This document shows, one piece after another, positions 50,865 to 60,346 of a stretch of DNA of 64,000 nt. Source of the DNA: Brevibacillus sp. JNUCC-41. Its GTDB lineage: Bacteria > Bacillota > Bacilli > Bacillales > DSM-1321. The notes below the pieces were generated by a model, which saw nothing but the letters and a program-made list of their open reading frames with translations, was not told where the DNA came from and made no database searches. The stretch spans positions 4,745,501-4,809,500 of the forward strand of contig NZ_CP062163.1 in assembly GCF_014844095.1 (NCBI RefSeq), given 5' to 3'. The translations under genes were made by a program, and so were the position numbers. The number at the start of each line of letters is the position of its first letter. Position 1 is the first letter of the stretch.

Positions 50865-52670
50865 ATGCTATACAACACTTTTCTTACATTCCATGGGAAT
50901 AGCACCATAACGACTCAAAAACAACTATTCACTGAAATTAAAAATACATTCACAATAGAATTTTGGGCAAAACCAGAAGTTCCTCATGAGTTGAAAAAAG
51001 AATCATCAAGGGGTATTTCCAAAATCATTAACGAACGATTCGTTATTGTACCTGTATTTGGAGCATTTGGGGATGGAGATGGTTCTCGGGCAGGTGTTGG
51101 GGTATCGGTAGGAACAAATGGGATCTCTATATACGAGCACACAATTGACCATTTACCTGCGACTTTAGTTTATGATGCGCCAATAAATGGTTGGACACAT
51201 ATTGCAGTTGTATACGTTAATAAAAAACCTACATTATATATAAATGGGAAATTTACAAAAACGGGAAAAGTCAGTAGAAAAAAAACAGTAGTTCCTTCGG
51301 GAGTTTTTGGGGGAATGAAGGATTTAAGCTTTTATAAAGGTGGCATTAACGAAATACGGATATGGAACACAGCAAGAATGCACCATGAAATCCAAAAAAA
51401 TATGAGCCGGACTCTTACCGGAAATGAACGTTCCCTTTTGGGCTATTGGAAATTAAATGAAGGTTCCGGAATAATTGCTCACGATTCTACCATGTATAAA
51501 AATGACGGAAATATTGAAGGGGCAGAATGGAGCTTTCGCTCCCTTAAAAATATTCATTCCCTTAAAAATACAAGAACACAAAAAAAAGACATGAATATCT
51601 TGTTTACTTTTTTTGTTCCAAGCGGGGGAATTGAAACATTAAATAGACAACGCTTTAATGCGCTTGCACAAAGGCAAATAAACTGTCACTTTTTATATTT
51701 ACAAAATGGATCGGGACTACAAAACAAAATTAATACTTCAATTTTTGTGACAAATAGCAATGATGAGATTAAATCAATTATCTTACAAGGGAATTATGAT
51801 GCTATTGTTGTTGCTTCCGATCTCCGTCTATTACAAACAATTAAGAATTTTGGGTACCAAGGAATATTAATTTATGAAAATCAAGGATTAGGTTACAACA
51901 AAGCACATGCTTATAACTATTTACAAAGTCACAAAACCATTATTGACAAATACTGTGACGCTATTTTATACCCTAAAACACCTCACCTCATTCAAGCTTT
52001 TGAGACTTATTTTCCAGGTAAGAAAAAATATTGTTTTCATAATTGCTTTAATACAGATGATTTTAAATACCAAATACACCCTAAGAAGGATAACCCGATT
52101 ATTGGCTGGGTAGGAAGGCTAGAGGAAAATAAAAACTGGAGAGATTTCCTGATTATTGGGTCTAAATTAATCCATAAGAACCCTTCTATCCAACTTTGGA
52201 TGTTTGAAGATAACACATTATCAAATCAAGAAGAAAGGTTAGCCTTTGAACGAAGAATTGATGAATTAAATTTGAGAAACCACCTTACCATGTATGCAAA
52301 TCAACCACATAGTAAAATGGCTGAATATTTTTCTATCATTGGTGACTCCGGTGGCTTTTTATGTTCTACATCAAAAGTAGAAGGTTTTGGTTATGCGGTT
52401 CTTGAAGCAATGGTTTGCCGATGCCCTGTCCTATCAACTGATTCTGATGGAGTGAGCAGTTTTATTAAACATAATATAACTGGAAAGTTTTTCGATTTGG
52501 GAAATATCGATCAGGCGGTGCTAGAAGGTTATGAGTTATTGTCAAACATTCCTTTAAGAGAAGAAATTAGACGAAAGGCTGTCGAACATATAGAAACACA
52601 CTTCTCACCTGTTAAATATTCTGCAAACTTCATAAATATGTTATACACTCTTAAAAATGAAAAGTATTGA
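50865..52670 (+). CDS. LamG-like lectin domain fused to a GT4 glycosyltransferase
   Basis: 601-aa fusion. Residues about 1-230 form a LamG/concanavalin-A-like jelly roll: FTIEFWAKPEVP, HIAVVYVNKKPTLYINGKF, INEIRIWNTARMHHEIQKNM and LLGYWKLNEGSG are textbook LamG_3 segments. From about 243 a GT-B glycosyltransferase begins (MNILFTFFVPSGGIETLNRQ), with the GT4 donor domain later: IIGWVGRLEENKNW and STSKVEGFGYAVLEAMVCRCPVL (E-x7-E). No signal peptide, so the lectin domain acts in the cytoplasm, perhaps holding a glycan or glycoprotein acceptor. ATG 50865 follows GGAGG. The combination is unusual. Confidence 0.85.
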   Translation: MLYNTFLTFHGNSTITTQKQLFTEIKNTFTIEFWAKPEVPHELKKESSRGISKIINERFVIVPVFGAFGDGDGSRAGVGVSVGTNGISIYEHTIDHLPATLVYDAPINGWTHIAVVYVNKKPTLYINGKFTKTGKVSRKKTVVPSGVFGGMKDLSFYKGGINEIRIWNTARMHHEIQKNMSRTLTGNERSLLGYWKLNEGSGIIAHDSTMYKNDGNIEGAEWSFRSLKNIHSLKNTRTQKKDMNILFTFFVPSGGIETLNRQRFNALAQRQINCHFLYLQNGSGLQNKINTSIFVTNSNDEIKSIILQGNYDAIVVASDLRLLQTIKNFGYQGILIYENQGLGYNKAHAYNYLQSHKTIIDKYCDAILYPKTPHLIQAFETYFPGKKKYCFHNCFNTDDFKYQIHPKKDNPIIGWVGRLEENKNWRDFLIIGSKLIHKNPSIQLWMFEDNTLSNQEERLAFERRIDELNLRNHLTMYANQPHSKMAEYFSIIGDSGGFLCSTSKVEGFGYAVLEAMVCRCPVLSTDSDGVSSFIKHNITGKFFDLGNIDQAVLEGYELLSNIPLREEIRRKAVEHIETHFSPVKYSANFINMLYTLKNEKY

Positions 52671-54178
52671 ACTCAAGCACTCTAAAACTCTATCTTTGAA
52701 ATTTTTTCATTAATAATGAAATCAAAATGTCAATTTGAGTGTCACTTCCCTTTGGAATATTTAACATAATAATCGTACTAATTTAAATGTAATACTGAAA
52801 TTCATACAAGTTAGCAGTGCTTCCTGAACCAGTAATACTTTTTTAGAAAATAACCTAATGGAAAGATAAAGTTATTTCACCTATGATAATAACTCCTATC
52901 TTTCCGAAAGACTGAAGTATTTTACTTAATGAACGGTAGAATTCTGTTTAACACCTTATCTGAAATCACAACTTCATTTCTTATGTAAGGGCAAGCAATA
53001 TTCCAAAAACTACTGCCTGTGCAATATCAAGTATCTGATAAAAAGTTAATCAATACCTTCGTTATTTCAACCAATTTGATTCTTTGGAGTGACAGCCGAT
53101 AAACACCGAAACCCATAAAACACCAGTAAAAAAGTAATCAAAACTCCGCTTTCTTCTTCCCCATAAATGCGTAGCCATGTATACTACTAAAGGTCTATAC
53201 CCAAAAATGAACTCGAGATACCTACCAAATTATATTTTAATCAGGCAATGTAGTGATAAGAACTGATGGCTGATAATCAATTACGAGAATAATCTCAGTC
53301 CACTCCTCATAGAAAAAAGCTGAGAATTATTAATAGTAAATGTGATTGTAATTATTAGTAAGAAAGGCTTAATTATTTACGAAACATGGACAAGTAGGTC
53401 TTCCCGGCTTGAGCCAAAATATAAATCTGCTCTTTTATTTGACTATTGAAACTTTACTGAGTAGCAGCGTATTAAAAATTAGACAGCCGCTGTTCCACTT
53501 ACCACTCCAGAATTTTTCGTATTCTAATTAAATTAATAACTTTCCTACAATTTCCTTAAAACGCTTCTTAACCCCATTAACAAATATCATTACGCAAACT
53601 TCCTATTTTACCTCTCCTAAAGTTGCGGATCATTTGGGATTGATATTGCTAATCATCAAAAATACTACTTTATTGATCGCTAATGATTGCTGTGAGAAAC
53701 TAGCTCTTCATATGTGATAGAAAATAAATTTGGGCAGTTTTTCCATTCGGAAGGGCCTATATTTTTGCTTTTGAGAGGTTATTATCTTTGCGTAAAGAGA
53801 CATTGAATCTTCAGTAATTTTATCAAGATAATAGGCATAAGACACAACAATGTCCTTTTGGATCCCTACTTATCACCACATTCATTAGAATGATATAATT
53901 TTGATTATTGTGTAATCCGTCTAATAGAGCAAATTGTTGCTTAATTTGATGATCTCTGCCCTCAAAAAACAATTAACATAAATGATTTCTGTTATTCCTC
54001 TTGATAGTATGAAAATATCAACTTTACTTTACATTAGATAGACTTGGTTTGTATATACACGCTTTAAAAAATATATAAATTCATTAATTCAATAGTGGAA
54101 AATTTGCAGATATACAAGCAAAAATTAATTATTTGAATATATTAAATTGAAATTCACTTTTGAAAGGATGATTTAACG
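52671..54178. other. 1.5-kb AT-rich region without a gene
   Basis: No open frame longer than about 60 codons has a ribosome-binding site on either strand. One structured element is visible at 52860-52905: GGAAAGATA and GTTATT pair with AATAAC and TATCTTTCC across a small internal loop. The rest reads like old decayed sequence; I identified no family. The last 100 bp should contain the promoter of the 147-aa protein gene. Confidence 0.45.
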
Positions 54179-54622
54179 ATGTCACAATTTCTTGATTTAA
54201 GAACTACACAGAATGCTAGTTATGCTAACTCCATATCTATTCCTATTTCCGGAACTGGCACGCCTCAATTTATTGGACAAGTTGGTTTGGACGTTAGTGG
54301 TGCAACTGGTACCATCCGTGTTGGACTATATGGAACGGTTGCAGTTCAACTACCTCTCCTACCGGTAACCTCTTCTATTACTCTTACAGTTGTTGAAGGT
54401 ACCAATGTCACTCCAGAACAAGGAATCGTTTACTCTGCATCACAGGTCTTAGAAGCCAATATATTAGGCCCAACTGTCCTCACGTTTAATGGAACACGTT
54501 TTAATGCACCAGTCCCACCAGCAGGTCAAGTACTCGCATACTCATTATTTATCTCTACTAATGCATTAGGGCTTGTAAGAGTAGGGCCCGAGAGCTTTAG
54601 CGCAATCGCAGTTTCAGATTAA
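54179..54622 (+). CDS. Beta-rich 147-aa surface-like protein
   Basis: 147-aa protein with no signal peptide, dominated by short beta-strand patterns and Gly/Thr/Val residues (SIPISGTGTPQFIGQVGLDV, TGTIRVGLYGTVAVQLPL, SITLTVVEGTNVTP). The pattern resembles the compact beta domains at the C-terminus of exosporium and collagen-like spore proteins, and small coat proteins of Bacillus. I do not recognise a named family. ATG 54179 follows GAAAGGATG; a strong terminator follows. It lies beside the nucleotide-sugar operon and so could be a glycosylated surface subunit. Confidence 0.7.
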   Translation: MSQFLDLRTTQNASYANSISIPISGTGTPQFIGQVGLDVSGATGTIRVGLYGTVAVQLPLLPVTSSITLTVVEGTNVTPEQGIVYSASQVLEANILGPTVLTFNGTRFNAPVPPAGQVLAYSLFISTNALGLVRVGPESFSAIAVSD

Positions 54623-54657
54623 TAGGCCGAGCAAGTAATCCTTTAACTAGTTGGAAA

Positions 54658-54693
54658 AACCCAATGACAATTCTTTTTGATTGTCATTGGGTT
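54658..54693 (+). terminator. Rho-independent terminator of the 147-aa protein gene
   Basis: A 13-bp perfect stem, AACCCAATGACAA (54658-54670) with TTGTCATTGGGTT (54681-54693), and a 10-nt loop, followed by TGTTCTATTTT. Confidence 0.8.
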
Positions 54694-54829
54694 TGTTCTA
54701 TTTTCAACACATACTGGATTAATCGATTTATATGAGGTTCTATTATGGAAGTTAACCCATGGGAAGTATTATATAGACATCTGTTAGGGCACCAGAACAA
54801 AATATTTTATTCGAAGAAAGTGATACGTT

Positions 54830-55939
54830 CTAACTCTCCCAAGAACCCGCTTCATTCTTAATAAATTCAACAATTTTCTTAGCTGCAGTACCATCCCCAT
54901 ATGGATTTGGGATATTGGCAATCATTTTATATTCCGATGGATTCAATATTAAGCGTGATACTTCATTGTATATGCTCTCTTTAGAAAGCCCCACTAATTT
55001 TAGGATTCCAGCTTTGACACCCTCAGGTCGTTCGGTGGAAACCCTTGCTACAAGTACAGGCACTTTAAGCGAGACCGCTTCTTCTTGTATTCCACCTGAA
55101 TCTGTAATAACCAAAAATGCTTTCTTTAACAGGTGCGCAAATACTTCATAATCGATTGAACTAACAACGGATAATCTTTCATGTGGTTTTAAATATCTGT
55201 CAATTTGCTTTCGGACGTTTGGATTCTTATGCACAGGAAAAATGACATGAACATCCTTGTGATTTTGTAATATTTCATTGATTGCGAAGTATACGTTTTT
55301 TAATTCATTAAAGTTTTCCCTTCTATGTGTTGTTACAATGATGTTTTTCTTATCATTTTTCAAGAGTTCTGACACCGGTTGAGGTACAGGTTTTGAAGTA
55401 ACGTCTAGGAGCGCATCAATAACGGTATTTCCTACAACTTTTATTTGATCATCAAGTATATTTTCTTTCAGCAAGTTCAGCCTGTTATCTTGGGTAGGGG
55501 CAAAGTGATAAGTCGCCATTCGACTGACCAGCTGACGATACATCTCTTCAGGAAAAGGGGAATACATTTGATTTGTCCGTAAACCAGCTTCCACATGTCC
55601 GACAGGGATTTGTTGTAAAAAGGCCGCATATGCCCCCGCAAAAGTAGTAGCTGTATCACCGAGTACCAACACAAGCTGTGGCTTTTCATCTGCAAGAATG
55701 GCCGATATCCTAGTAATCATTTTAGCAGTAATATCCTGAAGCTTTTGGTCTTGGCTCATGATATTAAGGTCATATTCTGGAACTATCGAAAAAATTTCTA
55801 AAACTTGATCCAGCATGCCTCGATGCTGTGCAGAATTTAAACAGACACAGTTTAAATTCGTTTCGTTTCTTAATTCTTTAATGATGGGTGCCATCTTGAT
55901 TCCCTCAGGCCTAGTTCCAAAAATAGCGACAATTTTCAT
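54830..55939 (-). CDS. wecB: Non-hydrolysing UDP-GlcNAc 2-epimerase
   Basis: 369-aa epimerase interconverting UDP-GlcNAc and UDP-ManNAc. The family signature is intact: FGTRPEGIKMAPII at the N-terminus, AQHRGMLDQVLEIF, LGDTATTFAGA, GHVEAGLRTNQMYSPFPEE, THRRENF, FPVHKNP and ITDSGGIQEEA. Catalytic Asp, Glu and His residues are present. Its start overlaps the preceding GT2 gene stop by ATGA. It is the last gene of the nucleotide-sugar operon. A second, different family member is at 60333-61424. Confidence 0.94.
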   Translation of the reverse strand: MKIVAIFGTRPEGIKMAPIIKELRNETNLNCVCLNSAQHRGMLDQVLEIFSIVPEYDLNIMSQDQKLQDITAKMITRISAILADEKPQLVLVLGDTATTFAGAYAAFLQQIPVGHVEAGLRTNQMYSPFPEEMYRQLVSRMATYHFAPTQDNRLNLLKENILDDQIKVVGNTVIDALLDVTSKPVPQPVSELLKNDKKNIIVTTHRRENFNELKNVYFAINEILQNHKDVHVIFPVHKNPNVRKQIDRYLKPHERLSVVSSIDYEVFAHLLKKAFLVITDSGGIQEEAVSLKVPVLVARVSTERPEGVKAGILKLVGLSKESIYNEVSRLILNPSEYKMIANIPNPYGDGTAAKKIVEFIKNEAGSWES

Positions 55940-57447
55940 GATAATCCCCTCGGTCTCAAGTCTACTTTTACTAAACTTCCTTCATTAAAAATGAATTCAG
56001 GAATATATTCATTACCCCATTCTTTTATCTTTGCATGTACGATTTTTTGTATTTCTGAACTAATTTCTTCTTGCTGTATAAGAGTGATATTTTTTTCATG
56101 TCTTCTTTGATGATATAAAGCGCCATTAATCCAATGAAAGTCATATTTCTCAGCAAGATCTAAAAACATTAAGAAATCATCTAGAATGGCCGGTTGACCA
56201 TCGATAAATCTTTTCCATCCCCCAATACTTTTTAGTGCTGATTTTCTATAAAGCCTTGGACAATGAGTTTGTAAGTTAGATAATACATCATACTTATCCC
56301 CATAATTTAATCCTGGTATTATAGGGCCTTCAATAAGTTTCTCTCCAACTTGGTTCCATAATTTACGATTTGCATATGTGAGGCCGACATTTGGTGGCTG
56401 TTTATCCATTTCCCTTACCATGATGTCCAAAGCCTGAGGATCGAGCCAATCATCGCCATCCAGTTCAAGAACATATTCTCCTAAGCAGAACTCAAGGCCT
56501 GCGTTCAATGCATGAGCCTTTCCACGGTGATTAAGGAAAAGCCCGATGAGTCTGGAATCTTTTTTTTGATAGATGATCTCTTGAGTTCCATCGGTGGAAC
56601 CATCATCTACAGCAATAAGATGGAAATTGGTAAACGTTTGATTAAGGACACTTTCAATAGCATGGTCGATATATTTACACTGATTATAAGAAGTTAACAA
56701 TACTGATACCTTTGGAATGTCTTGTATCGTTTTCCGATTATCAATGCTGCTTCTCATACTTTCTAGTATCAGATCCTCAGACGGTGTCAAAGTGGTAAGT
56801 GAATATTTTCCATTCACTCGGTATTCCATTAAATATTTCTCCAGAAAATAAATATCGCCATGCTGTAGAATCCTCATCCAAAAGTCATGGTCCTGCGCGA
56901 TGGGAAATTTATTTCGGTATCCACCTGCCTTTTCAAATGCCTGCCTCCTAAATAAGAAAGAGGCCCCTAAAAAACAAACGGAATATATTTGTTCTTTTGG
57001 ACGTCTCATTAATGAAGTCATAAATTGATGCATCTCTTCAGAATTTGATACATTGATGCCTTTCTCATTTATTCGATGATATAAAGAATAAACGAGAACT
57101 ATTTCTTTTGGTGTAGAGTCCATTGTTTTGACTAATGCCTGCAAGAATTCGGGATAATGCCTGTTATCACTGGATACCCAAGTAAGATAGGGACAATCAG
57201 TAAGATAAGAGAATCCCTCATTTAAGGTATACGCAATGCCTTGGTTTTCTGTTCTGTTAATAATTTGAAAGGGTATCGTTAACACTTGTGATGCTTCATA
57301 AACTGCATTAACCGTCTCTACATTAGCCCCATCTATCACAATTGCCAGTTTGAACTGTCGAAAAGTCTGATTTTGAAGGGATTGTATGCATTCAAAAATG
57401 TATTGTGGTTCTTGATTAAAAACCGGAAGCACTACTCCTACTTTCAT
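55936..57447 (-). CDS. Tandem GT2 glycosyltransferase (two GT-A domains)
   Basis: 503 aa holding two complete GT2 domains. The first (about 1-235) starts VGVVLPVFNQEPQYIFECI and has TWVSSDNRHYP and AQDHDFWMRI. The second (about 246-460) starts VSVLLTSYNQCKYIDHAIES, with VDDGSTDGTQEI and ELDGDDWLDP (DxD). The second looks canonical; the first has SSDN in place of DxD. Two-domain GT2 enzymes often alternate two sugar additions, as in chain polymerases. ATG 57447 follows AGGAGG. A 180-nt gap separates it from the upstream SDR gene, possibly with its own promoter. Confidence 0.88.
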   Translation of the reverse strand: MKVGVVLPVFNQEPQYIFECIQSLQNQTFRQFKLAIVIDGANVETVNAVYEASQVLTIPFQIINRTENQGIAYTLNEGFSYLTDCPYLTWVSSDNRHYPEFLQALVKTMDSTPKEIVLVYSLYHRINEKGINVSNSEEMHQFMTSLMRRPKEQIYSVCFLGASFLFRRQAFEKAGGYRNKFPIAQDHDFWMRILQHGDIYFLEKYLMEYRVNGKYSLTTLTPSEDLILESMRSSIDNRKTIQDIPKVSVLLTSYNQCKYIDHAIESVLNQTFTNFHLIAVDDGSTDGTQEIIYQKKDSRLIGLFLNHRGKAHALNAGLEFCLGEYVLELDGDDWLDPQALDIMVREMDKQPPNVGLTYANRKLWNQVGEKLIEGPIIPGLNYGDKYDVLSNLQTHCPRLYRKSALKSIGGWKRFIDGQPAILDDFLMFLDLAEKYDFHWINGALYHQRRHEKNITLIQQEEISSEIQKIVHAKIKEWGNEYIPEFIFNEGSLVKVDLRPRGLS

Positions 57448-57631
57448 TACGTTCCTCCTAATGATAATTATATAAGTTTATAAACCTTTATTTCTGATAG
57501 CACCCATATATACAAATCAATCATTCTTTTTCTCGTATTTATGGTACAGTCCTTTTATCAAAAAATTCTTATTAGAATAATTTTTTTTAGAATTATTAAT
57601 CAACATTCAGTAACAGCTGATTTATATTTGA

Positions 57632-58528
57632 TCATTTATTCATACGGTAGAAATTAAGAATATCTAAAATAGATTTTTCTAAATTAATAATAGGTTCCCA
57701 TCCTAATTTCTTAATTTTATCCAAATTAATTTCATTATGAACTTCGCTTGCAAAGTTATTGTTTGTTTTCGTTATAAATTCCACATTTGTGAATGATTTA
57801 AAATGATTTATGATGTTTTCTAATGAATGATTCTTCCCTGAAGCAATATCATAAATTTCTCCTGATTTCCCCTGGGTTAAAAGAATTTCATAAGATTTTA
57901 CTACATCTCTTACATCTACAAAATCACGTTTTGCTTGCAGATTATTTACTTCAAGTAATTTTTCTGCATTATTTTCTTCCATATCGACTATTTTTTTCGC
58001 AAAAATGGAACAAACACCATTTGATAATCCGGGACCTATCAAATTTGTTGGCTTAGCGATTATTATGTGCATGCCGTAAAGCTCTCCCCATGATTGAGCA
58101 ATTAAAACTTGAACAGTTTTGCTTAAACTATAAGGGTGGGTTAAAGTTGTAATATTTTTAGGGTCAAATTGCAGGGCTGAACCGACTATAACTACTTTAC
58201 AGGCTGGATTTTCTTGCCGAAGTGCTTCTATTAAATATAGAGTTGACATTGCATTTGCTTCCAGAGAAGAAACAGGATCAATCCATGATTGTCCAACATG
58301 GCTTTGACCAGCTAAATGAAGAAGATACTCCGGTTTCACCTTCTTTATTAACTTTCCTACACTCTCCTTATTTGTTAGATCACACAGCTCTGTCTGTACT
58401 TGATCATTTACGAAATTCTTTTTAGTCACAGCAGTAACAGCAAAACCTGCGTTTACAAAGTGATTACACGCATGCTGGCCAGTGAATCCGCTTGCCCCCG
58501 TAATTAACAATTTAGGCATCTGGCTCAT
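57632..58528 (-). CDS. SDR-family nucleotide-sugar reductase/epimerase (RMD-like)
   Basis: 298-aa extended short-chain dehydrogenase. NAD(P) loop GASGFTGQH near residue 12, HLAGQSHVGQSW, catalytic YSLSK (YxxxK), and KRDFVDVRDVVKSYEIL with YDIASGKNHSLENI in the sugar domain. This matches GDP-4-keto-6-deoxymannose reductase-like enzymes, which act on 4-keto-6-deoxy sugars. ATG 58528 overlaps the previous stop (TAATG); a TTG at 58543 would start inside the upstream gene. It presumably reduces or epimerises a UDP-4-keto sugar made by the CapE-like enzyme. Exact product unknown. Confidence 0.83.
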   Translation of the reverse strand: MSQMPKLLITGASGFTGQHACNHFVNAGFAVTAVTKKNFVNDQVQTELCDLTNKESVGKLIKKVKPEYLLHLAGQSHVGQSWIDPVSSLEANAMSTLYLIEALRQENPACKVVIVGSALQFDPKNITTLTHPYSLSKTVQVLIAQSWGELYGMHIIIAKPTNLIGPGLSNGVCSIFAKKIVDMEENNAEKLLEVNNLQAKRDFVDVRDVVKSYEILLTQGKSGEIYDIASGKNHSLENIINHFKSFTNVEFITKTNNNFASEVHNEINLDKIKKLGWEPIINLEKSILDILNFYRMNK

Positions 58529-59352
58529 TACTTTTCCATCCAACTTTTTAAATCCCTCAGCATATATTCATAAGTAGGAATTTGATAATAAAAATCATTT
58601 CTTGTGCTTTTTATCGTACGATCCAGTACGATATTTGAGTCTGGTATAATCTCAACATCTGTTTTATTAAAGCTTTCCTTGATTATTTTCAATAGAGTAT
58701 ATTTTGACAACTTATCCTCTGAACCTAAATGATATAAGCCAGTAACGTTATTCTTAATCATTGCTTCAATCGCTTTAGCTAATTCCAGCGTTGTTACGCC
58801 ATTCCAAAGCACTTTTTCAAAACCTTTTATTTCTCCTTTTTGTTTCATAAACCAAAGAAATAAACCAATTCCATCTTCTTTTAGTTCCGGGCCTATTATG
58901 GAGGTCCTTATAGTCAAATGTTTTTCGGTTTTAATTTCTCCTAAGTGTTTAGACTGGCCATAAATCGTCGTACTGTCAGGAATATCCGCTTCTGTGTAAT
59001 CACCTTTTGTTCCTGAAAAAACGCAATCTGTACTAATATGGATTAATTTACCCCCATAGCGTTCAGTTAATTTGACAAGCTGATGTGGAAAAACGCTATT
59101 TACCTGAAAAGCCAGCTTCGTATTATTGCTGGCATGTTCATTTAAAATACCGATGCAGTTGATCGTAATATCCGGTTTTATGGAGTCTATAATTTCTTCC
59201 AACTTTGTTAAATCGGTTACATCCAGATATAAACTCTTTTTATCATTTAAATCCCTTGATGTATAGAAAACCTGATACTGTGGTTTTTGTATAAAGTATG
59301 CTTTTAACATATGTCCTGCCATCCCTTGTCCACCAAGGATTAATAACTTCAT
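58528..59352 (-). CDS. RmlD-like SDR nucleotide-sugar 4-reductase
   Basis: 274-aa RmlD-family reductase: LLILGGQGMAGHML at the N-terminus, HISTDCVFSGTKGDYTE and YGQSKHLGE with catalytic Tyr and Lys, LYHLGSEDKLSKYTLL near the end. It lacks the C-terminal cupin found in CapF/WbjC. That favours the WbvR-type reductase of the L-QuiNAc route, which reduces the UDP-4-keto-6-deoxy-L-HexNAc intermediate. ATG 59352 comes one base after the upstream stop; GTG 59367 is a possible alternative. The product identity is inference from the gene set. Confidence 0.85.
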   Translation of the reverse strand: MKLLILGGQGMAGHMLKAYFIQKPQYQVFYTSRDLNDKKSLYLDVTDLTKLEEIIDSIKPDITINCIGILNEHASNNTKLAFQVNSVFPHQLVKLTERYGGKLIHISTDCVFSGTKGDYTEADIPDSTTIYGQSKHLGEIKTEKHLTIRTSIIGPELKEDGIGLFLWFMKQKGEIKGFEKVLWNGVTTLELAKAIEAMIKNNVTGLYHLGSEDKLSKYTLLKIIKESFNKTDVEIIPDSNIVLDRTIKSTRNDFYYQIPTYEYMLRDLKSWMEK

Positions 59353-59353
59353 G

Positions 59354-60346
59354 TTATATGAAGCCACCTTTCTTTAACATTTCCTTGATCTGGGCTTTAT
59401 CCATTAGTCCTGTTCCAGAGTTATAGTCTTCTAAACTAACCGGCTGGCAGTTAGAGTAATGTTCTTTTATCCCATCTATATGAATGGATGGAAGTATTAC
59501 ATAATATTCATCGTCATAGGCAATCGCCGTTGTGCTCTCATATTCTGAAAGCAGGATTTCATGGATTTTTTCTCCTGGTCTTATCCCTAGAATTTCCACC
59601 TCTACATTTTCTTTCTTAGAAGCATCCATTAATACTTGGGCAAGATCAATAATTTTACAGGACGGCATTTTCATTACGAAAATTTCTCCGCCAATGCTTT
59701 CAAAGGTTGCCTTAAATACCAATTTAATCGCTTCTTCAATGGTTAAAAAGAATCTCGTCATTTTTAAGTCGGTTATCCCGATTTTTCCCTTTTCTTCAAT
59801 TTGCTTTTTAAAAACGTGTATGACACTTCCATTTGTGCCAAGCACGTTTCCCCCCCTGATACATACAAATCTTGTTCTCGTGTTTAATGTATTAGCGTGT
59901 ATGATCAGTCTTTCGGCCATTGCCTTTGATAGACCATAAAAGTTGGATGGATTCGATGCCTTGTCTGTAGAAATGTTTACAACTGAATGTACATTACAGC
60001 TTATAGCGGCTTCTATAACATTCTGTGTTCCAATTACGTTCGTCTTTAAAGCTTCAATAGGTTGATCTTCACATACAGGAACATGCTTTAACGCTGCCAA
60101 GTGGAAAATATAATCAACACCTTGGCAAGCTTCCAATAAAGCTTCCTTCTCTTTTACATCTCCGATTATGAATTGTAATTTCGGATTATTATCAAACTCT
60201 TGCTTCATTGTAAATTGATAGGACTCATTTCTTGAAAAAATCCGTATTTCACTCGGTTCAAAATCCAATAACTGCTTAACCAATTCATATCCCCATGAGC
60301 CTGTACCGCCTGTTACCAAGATTGTTCGATCTTTAATCAATTTCAT
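59354..60346 (-). CDS. UDP-GlcNAc 4,6-dehydratase/5-epimerase (CapE/WbjB/FlaA1-like)
   Basis: 330-aa SDR of the polysaccharide biosynthesis protein family. It has ILVTGGTGSWGYELVKQLL, the NAD region DVKEKEALLEACQGVDYIFH, LAALKHVPVCEDQP, STDKASNPSNFYGLSKAMAE (YxxxK) and RGGNVLGTNGSVI, all family hallmarks. It converts UDP-GlcNAc to a UDP-2-acetamido-2,6-dideoxy-4-hexulose with C5 inversion. Starts inside the end of the 2-epimerase gene (14-nt overlap). It is the key step into the FucNAc/QuiNAc/RhaNAc L-sugar branch. Confidence 0.9.
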   Translation of the reverse strand: MKLIKDRTILVTGGTGSWGYELVKQLLDFEPSEIRIFSRNESYQFTMKQEFDNNPKLQFIIGDVKEKEALLEACQGVDYIFHLAALKHVPVCEDQPIEALKTNVIGTQNVIEAAISCNVHSVVNISTDKASNPSNFYGLSKAMAERLIIHANTLNTRTRFVCIRGGNVLGTNGSVIHVFKKQIEEKGKIGITDLKMTRFFLTIEEAIKLVFKATFESIGGEIFVMKMPSCKIIDLAQVLMDASKKENVEVEILGIRPGEKIHEILLSEYESTTAIAYDDEYYVILPSIHIDGIKEHYSNCQPVSLEDYNSGTGLMDKAQIKEMLKKGGFI

